Shown: positions 15,103 through 27,303 of the stretch, one piece after another
Layout: every line of letters begins with the position of its first letter
Numbering within the stretch: position 1 is the first letter of the stretch
NCBI GenBank assembly: GCA_021464245.1
Contig: JADCRB010000089.1
Location: 1,054,001-1,118,000, forward strand
DNA from: Carallia brachiata
Taxonomy: Eukaryota; Streptophyta; Magnoliopsida; Malpighiales; Rhizophoraceae
Direction of reading: 5' to 3'
DNA: 64,000 bases
Position numbers and translations under genes: made by a program
Notes under the pieces: model-generated
The model's database searches: none
What the model saw: the letters and a program-made list of their open reading frames with translations, nothing else
What the model was told of the DNA's origin: nothing

Positions 15103-15594
15103 TCTTGAGCTTTACATTCTAATGGCGAGTCCTCTTAATTTAAGTTTTTGCTCAAAGTGTCAAACACGCATCAATTTCAAATAATTTGAGTTAATCTGTC
15201 TAAAACACTACTTGACCTAACTTGCGTTAACTTAAAAAAGTTCATGACCTGAACTCAGAATATCAAAAACTCTAATAATTCAAAATACTCAAAATTTGAA
15301 TAATTTGAAAAATCAGAAACATAATATACCTAAGACGAGATGAACCTCAAAATCTAATGTACCCAAGTTCAATATATTCAGAACACAAACAATCCAAGAT
15401 TCAAAATATACTACTTGAATTCAGCCTAACATGTCCACTTTGTCACCTCAAGTATTTTTTTCCCCATAAATAGAAAATGAAATTTCTTTTGCTGGAAGGC
15501 GTCCTTGTAGTTTATGGTGATAATACTACATGACATGGTAAGTATGGTGTCTGGGAATTATGACAGTCTTGGGACATAAATTATCAATAGATTT
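9350..15594. other. Gene-free AT-rich intergenic DNA
   Basis: I see no supported gene. The stretch is strongly AT-rich with poly-A/T runs, an (AT)n tract near 9969-9987 and a longer (TA)n tract at about 15043-15098. Around 10385-10645 the ends carry GTATTTGG-type inverted similarity, suggestive of a decayed hAT-like MITE. The longest ORF (10338-10664, minus) is low-complexity Phe/Ile/Tyr and is not credible as a protein. Confidence 0.7.
15043..15098. repeat. (TA)n microsatellite
   Basis: An almost uninterrupted TA dinucleotide tract of roughly 55 bp, broken once by an inserted C. Confidence 0.9.
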
Positions 15595-16490
15595 GGGGCT
15601 GATTGGTTCTGTTGTTGTTGATTGCTGTTGCTATTACTGATTGCTGATTACTGATTGCTGTCACTAATTGCTGATACTGACGAGTAAAGTGTTTGGTTAA
15701 AGTTAGTAGTAATTATTTCTGTTTAAACAGTAAAATAACCATTTTGACCCTTTCTTTTTCAATATTAAACTTAAATGGCTCATTATTGTCTATATGGTCA
15801 CATTCCCTCAATAACAATTTTTAGAATAATGTCTTCAGCCTAAAATAATAGTTCTAAAAATATTTATCTGATAGTCATATGTCATGATTTTTTTAAACAA
15901 TATGACTCATTATTTTATTTTTTTAAAATAAATAAATAAATAAATTTTATACTCAATTCATTTTCTTTTTCAATATCCGTTGTTATTTTTCTTTGTCGAC
16001 GTATCAATTCTTCTCTCGTAATTGTCTTGTCCTATACACTAATGTCATAAAAAATAAAAATAAAAAATTCAGAAGAAGCAAAGAAAAGGAAGCAAACTTG
16101 ATAGAGAAAGCGAGAAGGCATGACCAAAAAGAAAAGGAAATTTAACAAAAAAAAAAAAAAAAAAAGCAAACCTGAAGAAAGCAACGAAGGCAAACCGTCA
16201 ACCAGAACGAAAGAATATCGCAAAACAGCTGAGAACGCTAGGAGAGGAAGAAAAGACAAAAGTGGAAATAAGCTAAATTATGAAGGGTGTTTTAATTATA
16301 AAAAATGCATCAACTGTTGATTTATCAAAAAAAAAAAAGTAATTCCTCTTTGCTTTTTAGATCAGTTATTTTAGAGGCTTTTATCGGCAATCAACAGCTG
16401 ATATACTAATTAACCAAACACTAAGTTTTTTACATTTTAGAAAAGTAATAACAACAGTAACCTTTAAATGCAAAACCAAACACCCACTTG
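15595..16490. mobile_element. Possible hAT-like MITE, degenerate
   Basis: The left end GGGGCTGATTGGTTCTGTTG and the reverse complement of the right end (GGGTGTTTGGTTTTGCATTT) are imperfect inverted repeats. Both run into GTTGCTATTAC/GTTGTTATTAC-type sequence. TGTTTGG-type ends are common in plant hAT-derived MITEs. No clean 8-bp target duplication was found, so this stays tentative. The ORFs inside are A/T-rich noise. Confidence 0.4.
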
Positions 16491-17479
16491 ATGTCGTGGA
16501 ACTAGGTCTCATACATTCTCTCTTTTACTAAAGCAACGAGTGACTATCACCAGCTCACCGCTACTTAAGGGCCCGGTTTCACGAGCCTGCTCTGTCTGGC
16601 CATCTTCTTAAAATGCAACTTGTCCTGGGTACATTTCATATGGGACACCTTGATGCATTTCACATGAGGCATCCCGAGTGTTAACTGCAAGTGTGGGCGT
16701 AAGGAAAATTTATGCGAGTCTAACAGTATTTGAGTAAAAAAAATTTTCTATGAGAGAGGTCAAAGGAGGGTTTCAACGAATAATTTTAATTTTAATTTAC
16801 AAATACGATAATCAATATATCTACGAAACACTTTTTGTTTAATGAAAAAAAAAAAATTTGTAAGTCCGTCAGCTCTGAGAAATGGCCCAATATAAATCAT
16901 CCACAAGTCTTGTGATCCAACCCCAATGGGTCTCTTTTATACTGGGGCACGGGCATCCACCAGAACAAGCTTAGTTTGAGATTAGACTTGAAATATAATT
17001 CCACACCATTGTCAATTATTTTGGTCAAGTCTAGGGCACTTTCAATTTTAACAAGCAAAGAGAAATTGCATTTCCATTACCTACCGTACATAACAATGAC
17101 ACTCGTAATCATGACTTTGATCATATCATTCATCAGTATGAAGACTCTTACAAGATCAGAATGACCAGCAAATGATCCTCAAATGGCAAACTCAGTAGTT
17201 ACAAAGTTTACAGGACTTGTTTAAGCCCCCGCAGGAAACTTCCCGAGCTTTAGCGCTCATCATTTCCTGGTTTGTGGAACCTACAACAGTGCAATTACTA
17301 ATCATTGCTTTATAATTCATTCCCGCAATTACTTATCATCTGCATTGCCTTGACCTTTTTTGTTTAGTAAATTAGACATCTGCAATGCCTTGACTTCCAC
17401 CATATAAACGTGGTGGATTTTGTTGGGAAATGAGCACAAACACTGTCGATACAAATGACGATGAGATCAAATGTGCTTG
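16491..17479. other. Intergenic DNA and 3' flank of the MTP11 gene
   Basis: No gene is supported. The right part (about 17200-17479) is the likely 3' UTR and downstream flank of the minus-strand manganese transporter. I see no other structure. Confidence 0.6.
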
Positions 17480-20400
17480 CTACGAGAGAGATTGAGCATG
17501 CTCAGGTTTATGGTGTACTCATAATCAAGGTGAACAAAGGCCCTTTCAATATCAGGTAGTCGCTCGAGCTTCTCCTGCAAGGATTCCCCTAATCATGAGC
17601 CTCTTGCAAGGTCATGCTTGCAGGCAGGACAATGTCAACCTCAACAAAATAGTGAGACCCAAAGGTATAAGCCCGGACTGTATCAATGTGTCGAACGGCC
17701 TTGTGATGGTTCCAACAAAGGTACGTGAGCTTTTGCAGATAATCTGGAGTAGCCGACCTTCCAACAAGGGAATTCACATTTTCCAACACTGTCATTGACC
17801 ATGTGCGAATGGTGTATAAGGCCAGCTGCAGTAATATAAACTTACATCTTGTAAGCAGATGCATGTATAGTTATAACAAAAGCTTTGAGAAAGAACCTCA
17901 TTACACTTTAAACTGAAGGCTTAAAGAACCAAACCTAACATTTTGAGGATCTATAAATTCTGATGACAATCAAATTATCATATTTATCTCAATTATAATC
18001 AATTTATTTGCACTATCACTTAATTAGGGGGCCAAATTATCCAAACACCCAACAAACACAAACCAAAGTCATAAGGTGTACAAAAAAATAGTTAAAATGA
18101 GTTTCCTTCGAAATGCCCCCTATAACTGAAATATAGGAAGGCACCATTATAAACAAACTAACGGGCTACCTCAGTCCTCAAACAAATTTGAGCTACATAA
18201 ACGGCAGCCAAACAAGTCTCTTTGGCAACAATGAGTTCTCACACAGGTGGATAAAAGAATGTTCTCAGGTCGGGGGGAAGGAGAAGAGAAAGTGGAAAAA
18301 GGATTTACTCACAATTATAGCTCCAACAGGGTCAATCCAACCTTCAATGTAATTAGCAAGAACTGCAGCTATTAGGCCAATGACATTGGTAATAACATCA
18401 AAAAAGTGATCCTGAGCATAGGCCCTGATGATCTCATTCTTAAACATTCGACAGTAAATCATTAGCAAAAGTTTAATGATGGTCGCAGAGAGCATAATGC
18501 CCACAAGCCAACGCTCTTGTTCCTTGGTAAGATCAAATTCATTTTCCTGCAAATAACCACCAAAGAAATGTAGTGACAGTTGCTATCTCAATCAAATTCA
18601 CTATTTTCTGCCTTCTTAGCCAGAAAAGATGAAAATTGAAGGTAAAATACAAAGTCTGAGTGCTAATCAGGGATAAAGGCCCACTTACATCAGACATCAG
18701 GGTCTGCACCGATTCCAAGATGATTTGTAAGCCCAGAGTTGCCATGACAGAGGCAAAAACAAGAATTCCCTACAAATGTTCACAAGCATTTGGATTCAAT
18801 ATCAAATGACTTTTCGCAAATATTTAAAAGGCAGCACTGCTATAATTATACTGCAACGGTTGAAACAAAAATTTCCAGGCCTTGATAATTAGTGTCCTGG
18901 AAAATTTCTTTAAAGCACAAATCAAATTTGTCAATGTATGATAAGCAAATAAAACCAGGGAGGAATCTAAAATTGACAACCATTAAGGGCCAAAAAGAGC
19001 AGATGTATCAACATGAGACATGAAGAGTTCCTATTCAGGCCGGACAAACCAATAGGACCAAACAGAACAGAGAATTGACATCTGTGAACATATAGTCATA
19101 AGACACAACTATCTACTGTTTCTATAGAACTATGTTAGGAATCCCAAAAAACAGTGCAAGCAATGATATATTTGTCAAAAGTGATGATAAGCTTTTGTCG
19201 TATCAAAAATGACACCAGGCAATAAATAAAGACTGACCAGAGGCTGCATACGCTTCTTCCCAATAGGGTACTGATACGGGTTTGGTGTTTGCATGGAGAA
19301 AGCTGTAAACCACAGGATGAAGCCAGAAAGAAGATCAAGAAGAGAATCCAATGTTGATGCGATGATGGCTAAGGAACCACTTCTGATGGATGCATAAACC
19401 TTAGCAGCAAACAGAACCATGTTAGCAACATTCGATACTCTAATAGCAAAGCTCTCACTTCTGGCCAAATCATCTCTCTCTTCCTGCAATCAGATATCAA
19501 AGTCTTCAGTTCAAGCTGTAGAGCCTGATGGCAGAACTGAGAACAGGAAAAATAAGACAACATAAACCTTAGACATTTCATGAATAAAGCCACGCTCAGC
19601 CAACTCATCCATTTCATTAAAGCCCTCAAGCATTTCTTCCTGCTGCTGGTAGTACTCAGCTACATTGTCTTCTGCCCCTGAAGCCACCAATCAACGCAAA
19701 ATGAGATGTGGGTCACACAATATTGCTTCGAATTTATGCCTTTATATAATATTATATTCTTTTATACCTATGCATAATATACCCAAGAAAGCAAATTAGC
19801 CACACACAACTATACTCAATTACTATAAAAAAAAAAAAACTTTGAATTCATCCGCCATCATCAACACACTCAATTAAGTGCAAGCCACCCACAATCGCAA
19901 CCCTGAGAAATAAGAAAACAACAAAGCTCCATCCCCTGAATCCACTAATGAACCCAAGTGCTTGTACATCAGCAAAACCGAAACAAAAGCAAAACCTATA
20001 CTTGGCTCTATCAAAGTTCTATCAAGTGCTTGTTTAAAGTTCTCTCTTTCCATGGCCCGAATAAACCTAAAACAAAAGTAAAACCTATACCTGGCTCTAT
20101 CAAGCAAGCCAAGCCACTGCCCAATGAGTCCCAATCAAGAAAAACCTAATACATCATGATAACGAATCATCCAACCAAATACAGATTAAATACACACCAA
20201 ACAAGCGAAAAGCAAACAAAACAAAAACAAAAAGAACAAAAATAATATTCGAATATTTCCACTTAGAAGAATAAAAAAAATAATTAAAAACGAATTTATT
20301 TTTTTTATCATCAGCGAACAAATACGCACTGAACTGAACTGAACTTTTATTTATGTTATAATATGCACCATTGCATCAGATGCTGAAAATTGAAAGTAAA

Positions 20401-20576
20401 CGGAAATTACGTAAAACCCCAAGGCAGTCGTGGAGGCCACGAGACGGCCTTTTCTCTTTCTGCTTCGACGATAATTGATAACCGTCGAAGTTTAAACGCC
20501 AGGAGTTGTCGCCATAGTCGTTAAGGGACAACAGGGAAAGCTCCTCGTCGTTGTCGCCGGTCGCCGGATCGACCAT
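17480..20576 (-). CDS. MTP11: MTP11-type manganese transporter (cation diffusion facilitator), frameshifted near the C-terminus as read
   Basis: Exons: 20411-20576, 19568-19677, 19238-19483, 18689-18769, 18313-18546 and 17825 to the end, all with GT-AG borders. The start at 20576 (MVDPATGD) matches the family; the frame is open to 20618 but only through GTG. Mn-CDF signatures are present: DSLLD in exon 3, the cytoplasmic stretch [20 protein letters not shown] across exons 3 and 4, and DHFFD in exon 5. The family exchanges Mn2+ for protons in Golgi or prevacuolar membranes. As read, TAG at 17589-17591 stops the protein at 357 residues. One extra base near 17592 and one near 17512 (ATGG for expected ATGGG on the plus strand) would restore about 394 residues, the usual length, ending at 17480. 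Sequencing error is more likely than loss of function. Confidence 0.93.
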
Positions 20577-20685
20577 ATTTTCCGATTTCCCAGAGAAACC
20601 CCCGCCGCCGCCCTTCACTTTTCGGGATATATTTGTGAGGGACTCACGCGCGTGTAAGGCTTTTTATCGAATCTGGTGCTCAGAT

Positions 20686-20693
20686 TATTTATA
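20686..20693 (-). promoter_or_regulatory. Candidate TATA box of the MTP11 gene
   Basis: TATAAATA on the minus strand lies about 110 bp upstream of the MTP11 start codon, a plausible distance for a short 5' UTR of about 80 nt. The interval between them is GC-richer than the flank. Confidence 0.5.
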
Positions 20694-20696
20694 TGT

Positions 20697-21415
20697 AACG
20701 TAAAGAAAAGTAGTGGAGGGGGAAATTTGAAGGGCCGCTGGGGGTATTTCCGAGATTTCACTAGTAAACTTCTACTGCAGTTAGCGCTCGGAGATATTTT
20801 TAATGGAAAACATTGATTAATATTATTTAACAATAATAACGTGTAATAAAATAAAATAATCGTTATAAATTATAAATTTAAATAATATAAATAAATAAAT
20901 ATTAATATTATTAAATAAATAATATAATTAATTTATTGTTATTTAAAATTACGGACAACTATTTTGGATATTTTGGTTTGTGAAAAAGAAGATAATCGGC
21001 TGATGAAAGGGAAAAGTTAAAGCAGAGATTTCTGTTTCGTGTCCACGTGGTTTCGTCTTATTGGTTGAACAAGAACCACGAGGGAGGCAGCATGCTGGAG
21101 TTCGGTTCACGCGTGGAGCTTAATACAGGTGTACGGTGCGGATTTCAAGAAATAAATCCCGGAGCAGATGATCTTGTAGCCACGCATTGAAGCTGTGGCT
21201 CTTGGGTTTCTTGGTGGGGCCCTGGCGTATTAATCTGTGGTGGTGGGGTGGCGGCAATAATTGGATCTTTGTCAGAAAATTCAAAGTACCCAAAAAAAAA
21301 AAAGTAACGTACACTTTGGCATTGACGCTGTATTTGGTTTCCAAAAGAAGCAAAGGAAAACATCAAATGAAAAAAATATATAATTATAATCATATTATTT
21401 ATTTCATCATTTTTT

Positions 21416-21454
<39 letters not shown>

Positions 21455-23036
21455 TTTCTTAAACTTAGATCAACTAATCAAAGAAAAAAAAGACAAATAA
21501 GAAAGTCACATGTTGAAAAGATCAATGATTCGAACTTCTAATATCTTTTTTATGATATATTATTAATATCATTTGAATTATAAAATTATAATTTTTTTTA
21601 AAATATTTCTTATTTACTAAAAAAATTTACTTTCCTTAAAATTTTTTCTTTTACAATTTTTATCATATTTTTTCTATTATTTTCCTTTTTACTAATTTTT
21701 TATTTATCAAAGCAACTTTTTTTAAAAATATTTTCTCAATTTTCTTTCTCTACAATTTTTAATAGTCCAAACACACCACGACAGTTCTTTTTAACCTTCC
21801 TTTGCTACAATCAATTGGCAAAGTAAACTCATAAAGTTTTTCTCCTTGGACTTTTTCCTTCGGACACATAAAAATTTGAAACGGCACGGTGGAAATTTGC
21901 AAAGACGCCGTTTTCTTCAGTTGTCCTGTTCAATTTATTCGCTGATTTCTATGATATTAGGAGCATCATATTTTGCAATTAGTCGCCTGAGTTTTACTAA
22001 AATTCCAAATTTTGCATTTCTTGGCTGTTTAATCATGGAAGCCAAAACCAATTTGTAGCAATTGTCTAGGCGAAAGCATCGCCAATTAAAATATAGTGGC
22101 AATGTCTACCAATTATGTAACAGAAGGATTTAATAAATTTAGCTAAAACATGTCTTTCCCAAAATTTATCGTGATACTCCATCGTTTGTCTTCTTTAATT
22201 GAACTTTTTTGCCAACTACTTAAAAAAAAAAATTCTAAAAAAAAAAAACAAATCTCTACAAAAAAATATATTTGAAATTATTTAACCACTAAGTACTAGG
22301 AGTGACACCTACTTTGTCATGTTTAAAGCGTAGGTCTGAAAGCTACTATTTTTAAGATTTAGTGCGAGAGTTATTAAATACTTAATTTCAGATTTAGAAT
22401 TAAGATTTAAGAATTACAAACCCGAAAAAAAAAATTGTATGTTGACTATACAGGATAACATAAATTTGTAAACGACTAGTTAATAGGCATTAGATAGGAT
22501 AGGTTAGTATTTTATCCTGTGTTTGAATAGTGTTAGACAAGTTAAACTAAGTATTCTGGTCTAATATTTGAAGTGAAACTCCTCAACTGGCTTTATTGTG
22601 CTTATAGCATAATTAACTTGTATCTATTAATGTTTAACTCCCATTGTGCATAACTAAAGTAAGAATTAAAATGTAAAGAGGTGGGAAATAGGTGGTGTAG
22701 AGAGAGAAAATGTTATGATGCCAATGCTTAATCACCATTCTTCTTTGCTGAAGTTTGTTTTCCACAAGTTGGTACACTTTGTTATGAATTATTCATAATA
22801 AAGTCAATCTCCAAGAATCACGAGAGGTTGAGAACTGCTGCCCTCAGTTGGCCCCCCTTCCCAATCACTTTTCAAGGAGAACACTTTACAGTTAATACAC
22901 GCACTATAATTCTCCCAACTTCTCCACGTAATTTTGACTTACTAGATTTATTCTTGTACTAAAGCTTCACTATATTTACATCTTTTCCATCCCACACACA
23001 TATTACCTTAACGAATTTTTCTGATTTGTTACCCTT
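20697..23036. other. Intergenic DNA between MTP11 and the first retrotransposon
   Basis: No gene is supported. It contains an (AT)n tract at 21419-21450. About 21325-21785 has GTATTTGG/GTGTTTGG ends in inverted orientation and an A-rich/T-rich body, which may be another hAT-like MITE. ORFs here are short and overlap low-complexity sequence. Confidence 0.6.
21419..21450. repeat. (AT)n microsatellite
   Basis: A pure AT dinucleotide run of about 32 bp. Confidence 0.9.
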
Positions 23037-23837
23037 TGTAAATAAAGAAAAAGAAAAAAAAAAAAAAGTCAATGCCGGCGATGTCAATTCAAAATTGGCA
23101 ACGTCGACCTAAAGAAAATTAAGAAAAAAAAGATTCCTTTCCCATATGATATTCACATGGGAAAGGAGACCTATAAATAGATTCCTACTCTCAGTTCAAA
23201 ACAGATTCAGCAAATCTGTAAACAGAAAAATTCAGAGAATTTGAGAGAAAAAGAAAATTTTGAAAATCTCTCAAGAAAATTTCTCCTTTTCTTACGTACT
23301 TTTACTCTGCAGTATATTCTCCTAACTCCTTTTTGAGAGATATTTCAGGAGTAAACCCCAAAAAATTTGTTGTTTCCATATCTGAAATTATTTTTAGATT
23401 TATATTCTCGGATCGCTCTAAATCTGAATTTATAAGAATGTAGATCTAAAAATATCAAATTGCTACAAATTCAGCTGAGATTAAGTCTCATACGGCCCTC
23501 AGCAAAATCCAGGCAGCTTATCCGAGAATAAGTCCCTTCGACCTTCGGTGAAATTAAACCAGATCGGTTCAGATCAGGTCTCTACGGTTCTTAACCGTAG
23601 TCAAAACGTCCAAATTAGATCCAGTTTCAGTCTATCCAGTTCAAGAAAAAGCTGTGGAAATTATTTCTGTCAAGATCAAGCTCGTGCAGCCCTTGACGGA
23701 GTCAAAAAAAGAACACTAATCGGAGGATCTACGGAGATCGACCCCACGTAAATTTTCTTTTATTTTAAATTTTTATTTGTAATTTATTTTTGTATTTTCG
23801 AGTTTAATTGTTTTATACTCGAAATTTACCCGTTACA
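23037..23837 (+). repeat. 5' LTR of element 1
   Basis: About 801 bp running from TGTAAATAAAG to TTACCCGTTACA (TG...CA ends). It carries CTATAAATAG at 23171 as a likely promoter. It also has three inverted repeats shared with the other LTRs: a degraded GCCGGCG... stem at the start, TTCCCATATGA/TTCACATGGGA, and CTACGGTT/AACCGTAG. Confidence 0.93.
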
Positions 23838-24069
23838 AATTTTTGGCACGCTCGGTAGGACCTCTTCACCTCCTATCTCTTGTTCCTTAAAAAAAAAAAC
23901 AAGCAAAAAGAAGCAGCGGCAAAAAGAAAAAAAAAAGAAAAGAGCCGAGAAAAAGAAGAAAGAAAAAGAAAAAAGAAAAAAAGACAAAATAGAGAAGAAG
24001 ACAAAAAAGTAAAAAAAGTAAAAAAAAAAAGATTAAAAAAAAAAATTTTACAGGTGCTCAGCACATTAA

Positions 24070-25821
24070 ATGGCACCAAAAAGAAATACAGCTGTCGGTA
24101 CCAACAAAAAGGCAACGGCTCCATTACCTGCATCAACTACCCTACCTGGGTACGCAGGTCCAGAAACCCGGGGACGGACACAATTTCTTGCCGTCCAAAC
24201 CCGACAAAATATCGAAACGGAGAGTCCACAGCTTGCACAACAACAGGAACTCTCCCCTGACTCTCTTGCCGCATGGAGGAGTCGATCACCTACCCCGATC
24301 GAAGTTGGGGGCAACGCAACAAAGCCTGCTCAACAGAATCCAACTCATTCTGTAGAAATCCACACAGAGAATCAGAAGAGTTCTCTCCCCCAGTCTTTCG
24401 CGGAGCCTCATCTGTTGCCGTCATGATGACCAACACAACCAGCACAGAAGAAAGAATTTCAGAATTGGAGAACAAGATTTTGCAGTTAATCAGAGTCGTG
24501 GAGGAAAAAGATCAACAGATCGCCGCTCTCAAAGGAAAAGCTCCGATCCAAATTGATCCCGAGATCCGTGAGGAGCAACCATATCCACCCGGTTTCACTC
24601 CAGAAGCGACACCAGCCGATGTCTTCAATGCTGAAAAACAACCAGGTAGTTTTACACACCTGTCACTCTCAAATTCTGTAGCTTCGCTATCTGTTCAACA
24701 ATTGCAGGAAATGATAGCCAATACGATCCGCCTGCAACAAGCTACATCCTCCCAAGGATTACAGATGTACGTCAAACCATACACCAGACGGATCGAAAAT
24801 CTCAACATGCCTTTGGGCTACCAACCGCCCAAATTTCAACAATTTGACGGAAGAGGCGATCCCAAACAGCACATCGCCCACTTCGTTGAAACCTGCAATA
24901 ATGCAGGCACTTACGGTGATCTCTTGGTAAAACAGTTTGTTCGTTCGCTTAGAGAGACTGCTTTCACGTGGTTCATAAACCTTGAACCAGAATCAATCGA
25001 CAGTTGGGAACAGCTACAACGAGAGTTTCTCAACAGATTTTTCAGCACTCGGAGAACGGTGAGCATGATGGAGCTTACTAGTACCAAACAAAGGAAAGGA
25101 GAGCCTGTTGTCGAATACATCAACAGATGGCGTACTCTCAATCTAGACTGCAAAGATCATCTTACGGAGACTTCTGCTGTGGAGATGTGCATCCAGGGGA
25201 TGCACTGGGAGCTATTATATATCCTGCAGGGCATCAAACCTCGAACTTTTGAGGAATTAGCAACTCGCGCGCATGACATGGAAATAAGCATCAAGACCTC
25301 TGAGGCACGATTCCCATCCAACTGGGCCAACATGGGAGCAAGGAAGTGATGGTCATTGATGCTTCACCGATAAAAGTTGGAGCTAAAGCAAAAATGAGTC
25401 CTCCAGCGCTGGCAAATCAACCGAAACGACAAGAAAAGGGAAGGACGACCTTGCGAGAATTGGAACAGAAGAAGTATCCATTCCCCGACTCCGACGTTCC
25501 AGACATTCTTGATCAACTTTAGAAGCTAAATTGATCAAACTCCCGGAATGTAAGCAACCCAATCACAAAGATCGAGTCAATGATCCGAAATTCTGCAGGT
25601 ATCACCGCACAATCAACCATCCAACCGAGAAGTGTTTCGTCTTAAAGGAGCTGATCTTGAAGCTCATAGACCAAAATAAAATTATTTTGGACCAGGGAGA
25701 CATAGTCTCAGTCAACCAAACTGTCGTCCCTTCAAATCCGTCAGAAGAAAGTCAACATGAATTTACGCTTGCATGCTGTCAACGCATCCCGACCTGGTTC
25801 GATCAAACGGTAAACTTCTAA
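24070..25821 (+). pseudogene. gag of element 1, broken by single-base deletions
   Basis: The frame opens at MAPKRNTAVG and continues, after a shift near 24371, into a coiled-coil-like stretch (ISELENKILQLIRVVEEKDQ) and a Ty3/gypsy gag core with NLMP/NMPLGYQPPKFQQFDGRGDP, ETAFTWF and EFLNRFFS. It then reaches a C-terminal block with H and C residues (CKQPNHKDRV, CRYHRTINHPTEKCF). It is broken near 24371 (GAGAATCAG, where element 2 reads GAGAAATCAG), near 25303 (CTGAGG for CTGGAGG) and near 25520. The last 20 or so codons are fused to what in element 3 lies after integrase. There is no pol. Confidence 0.88.
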
Positions 25822-26225
25822 AATTTACTATGTAAAAAAAAAAGAAAAAAAAGGGGCAAAAAAAAGAAGAGAAAAATAAAAAAAGGAAATAAAAAGAAAA
25901 ACAAAAAAAATGCAAAAAAAAATGAAAAAAAAAGCAAAAAAAAAGTGTCTGAAACTTATGTGCAGGTTCAGAATCCAACCTAAAGTCTAAATTTAGATTC
26001 GGGGGCAGAACTGAGATTCCCATTTCTAGTTCAAAATCTAAGTCCAAATTCAAACTCGGACCTAAAGCCCAAATTCAAATCCAAACCCAAAAAGCCTAAC
26101 CTCAAACCCTAGCCCAAAGCCCAAATTCACCAAATCTAAACTCGGGCTCAAATTCCAAATTTAAATGCCAACCCATAGCCTAAATCCATATTCGGGGGCA
26201 AAGATTAGACTCTGAATCAAAACTC

Positions 26226-26337
26226 AAGTCAACAGCTCAACAGCTCACCAGCCAAACCGCTCAGCAGCTCACAGCTCAACAACTCAACAGCTCAACAGCT
26301 CAATAGCTCACCAAACAGCTCAGCAGTTCAGCAAAAC
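26226..26337 (+). repeat. CAGCTCAACA-type short tandem repeat, element 1
   Basis: A degenerate decamer (CAGCTCAACA / CAGCTCACCA) repeats about ten times immediately before the larger tandem array. The same tract is at 30796-30890 in element 2. Confidence 0.85.
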
Positions 26338-26984
26338 ACTCCTGCATCGCACGAGTATAAAAGGCGATCAACAGCAGCACACTCCTACTTCGCACGAGTA
26401 TAAAAGGCGATAATCAATCCACCATAGTTCAGCACTCCTGCTTCGCACGAGTATAATAGGTGATAATTAATCCACCACAGTTCAGCAATCCTGCTCCGCA
26501 CGAGTATAAAAGGCGATCATCACAGCACACTCCTACATCGCACGAGTATAAAAGGCGATCAACAGCAGCACACTCTTGCTTCGCACGAGTATAATTAGGC
26601 GATAATCAATCCACCACAGTTCAGCACTCCTGCTTCGCACGAGTATAATAGGCGATAATTAATCCACCACAGTTCAGTAATCCTGCTCCGCACGAGTATA
26701 AAAGGTGATCATCATAGCACACTTCTGCCTCGCACGAGAATAAAAGGCGAACAGCTCCACCACAAAGTACTCCTTCCTCGCACGAGTATAAAAGGCGAAC
26801 AGTTCAGCAGCATACTCCTACCTCGCACGAGTATAAAAGGTGACACCACAGTTCAGCACTCCTCCCTCGCACGAGTATAAAAGGCGATCAACTACAGCAC
26901 ACTCCTGCTCTGCACGAGTATAAAAGATGAATGATCCAGCAAACCAGACTCCTAGCCCGCACGAGTATAAACTGTGAACGGCCC
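26338..26984 (+). repeat. Tandem array of 14 TATA-like units, element 1
   Basis: Fourteen units of about 40-60 bp each contain CTCCTGCTTCGCACGAG followed by TATAAAAGGCG or a close variant (TATAATAGG, TATAAACTG). Spacers alternate between AACAGCAGCACA and AATCCACCACAGTTCAG types. The last unit (CACGAGTATAAACTGTGAA) matches the single unit found just upstream of the homeobox ORF in element 3. Confidence 0.9.
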
Positions 26985-27302
26985 AGTAGCAAAAAAAAAA
27001 AAAAAAGTTCGGAAGTCCCGATCTAAAAGTCCAAGCGAAACTACAAACCCAAAAATCCAAACCCAAACACTTGAGACCAATTCAGAAAACTCAAAGCCCA
27101 ACTCAAAAGCCTGAAAATTAAGTCCAGACTCAAAACCCAAACACTCAACCCAAATCCAAAAATCTAAATCCAAAATCCAAACACTCGACCCAAATCCAAA
27201 AATCAAAGTGTAGAAGCCAAAACACTCGACCCAAATCCAATCCAAAGCCCAAAACCCAAAAATTCCAAGTTCCAGACATAGTCCAGAACCCAAGTTCAGA
27301 AT

Positions 27303-27303
27303 N
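27303..27303. other. Assembly gap (single N) inside element 1
   Basis: An isolated N lies where element 1 stops matching element 2. The following 289 bp (27304-27592) are not retrotransposon sequence and hold no gene that I can see. This suggests a join of two contigs and loss of the right half of element 1. Confidence 0.85.

Larger units (their letters stand above)
23037..27302 (+). mobile_element. Element 1: pol-less LTR retrotransposon (gag only visible), cut by an assembly gap
   Basis: A 5' LTR is followed by TTTTTGGCACGCTCGGT (primer binding region), an A-rich leader, a broken gag, an A-rich spacer, CAGCTCAACA-type repeats, a TATA-like tandem array and CCCAAA-rich sequence. It parallels element 2 almost base for base up to a single N at 27303, where its homeobox region and 3' LTR should follow. 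The sequence after the N is unrelated, so this is probably a mis-join or unfilled gap, not a biological end. The 5-bp left flank is CCCTT; no right flank is available to test it. Confidence 0.92.

Noticed and set aside
20577..20618. N-terminal extension of MTP11 (KGGGGGFSGKSEN)
   Set aside because: The extension opens at GTG, not ATG. The ATG at 20576 matches the start of related proteins.
23880..24260. Lys-rich ORFs in the A-rich leader before gag (also 28411-28838)
   Set aside because: They are translations of purine-rich AAAAAG repeats; the real gag start is the later MAPKR.
26952..27293. Antisense Phe/Gly/Trp-rich ORF (also 31504-32032 and 43231-43554)
   Set aside because: Translation of the CCCAAA-type low-complexity tract; no conserved frame or start.
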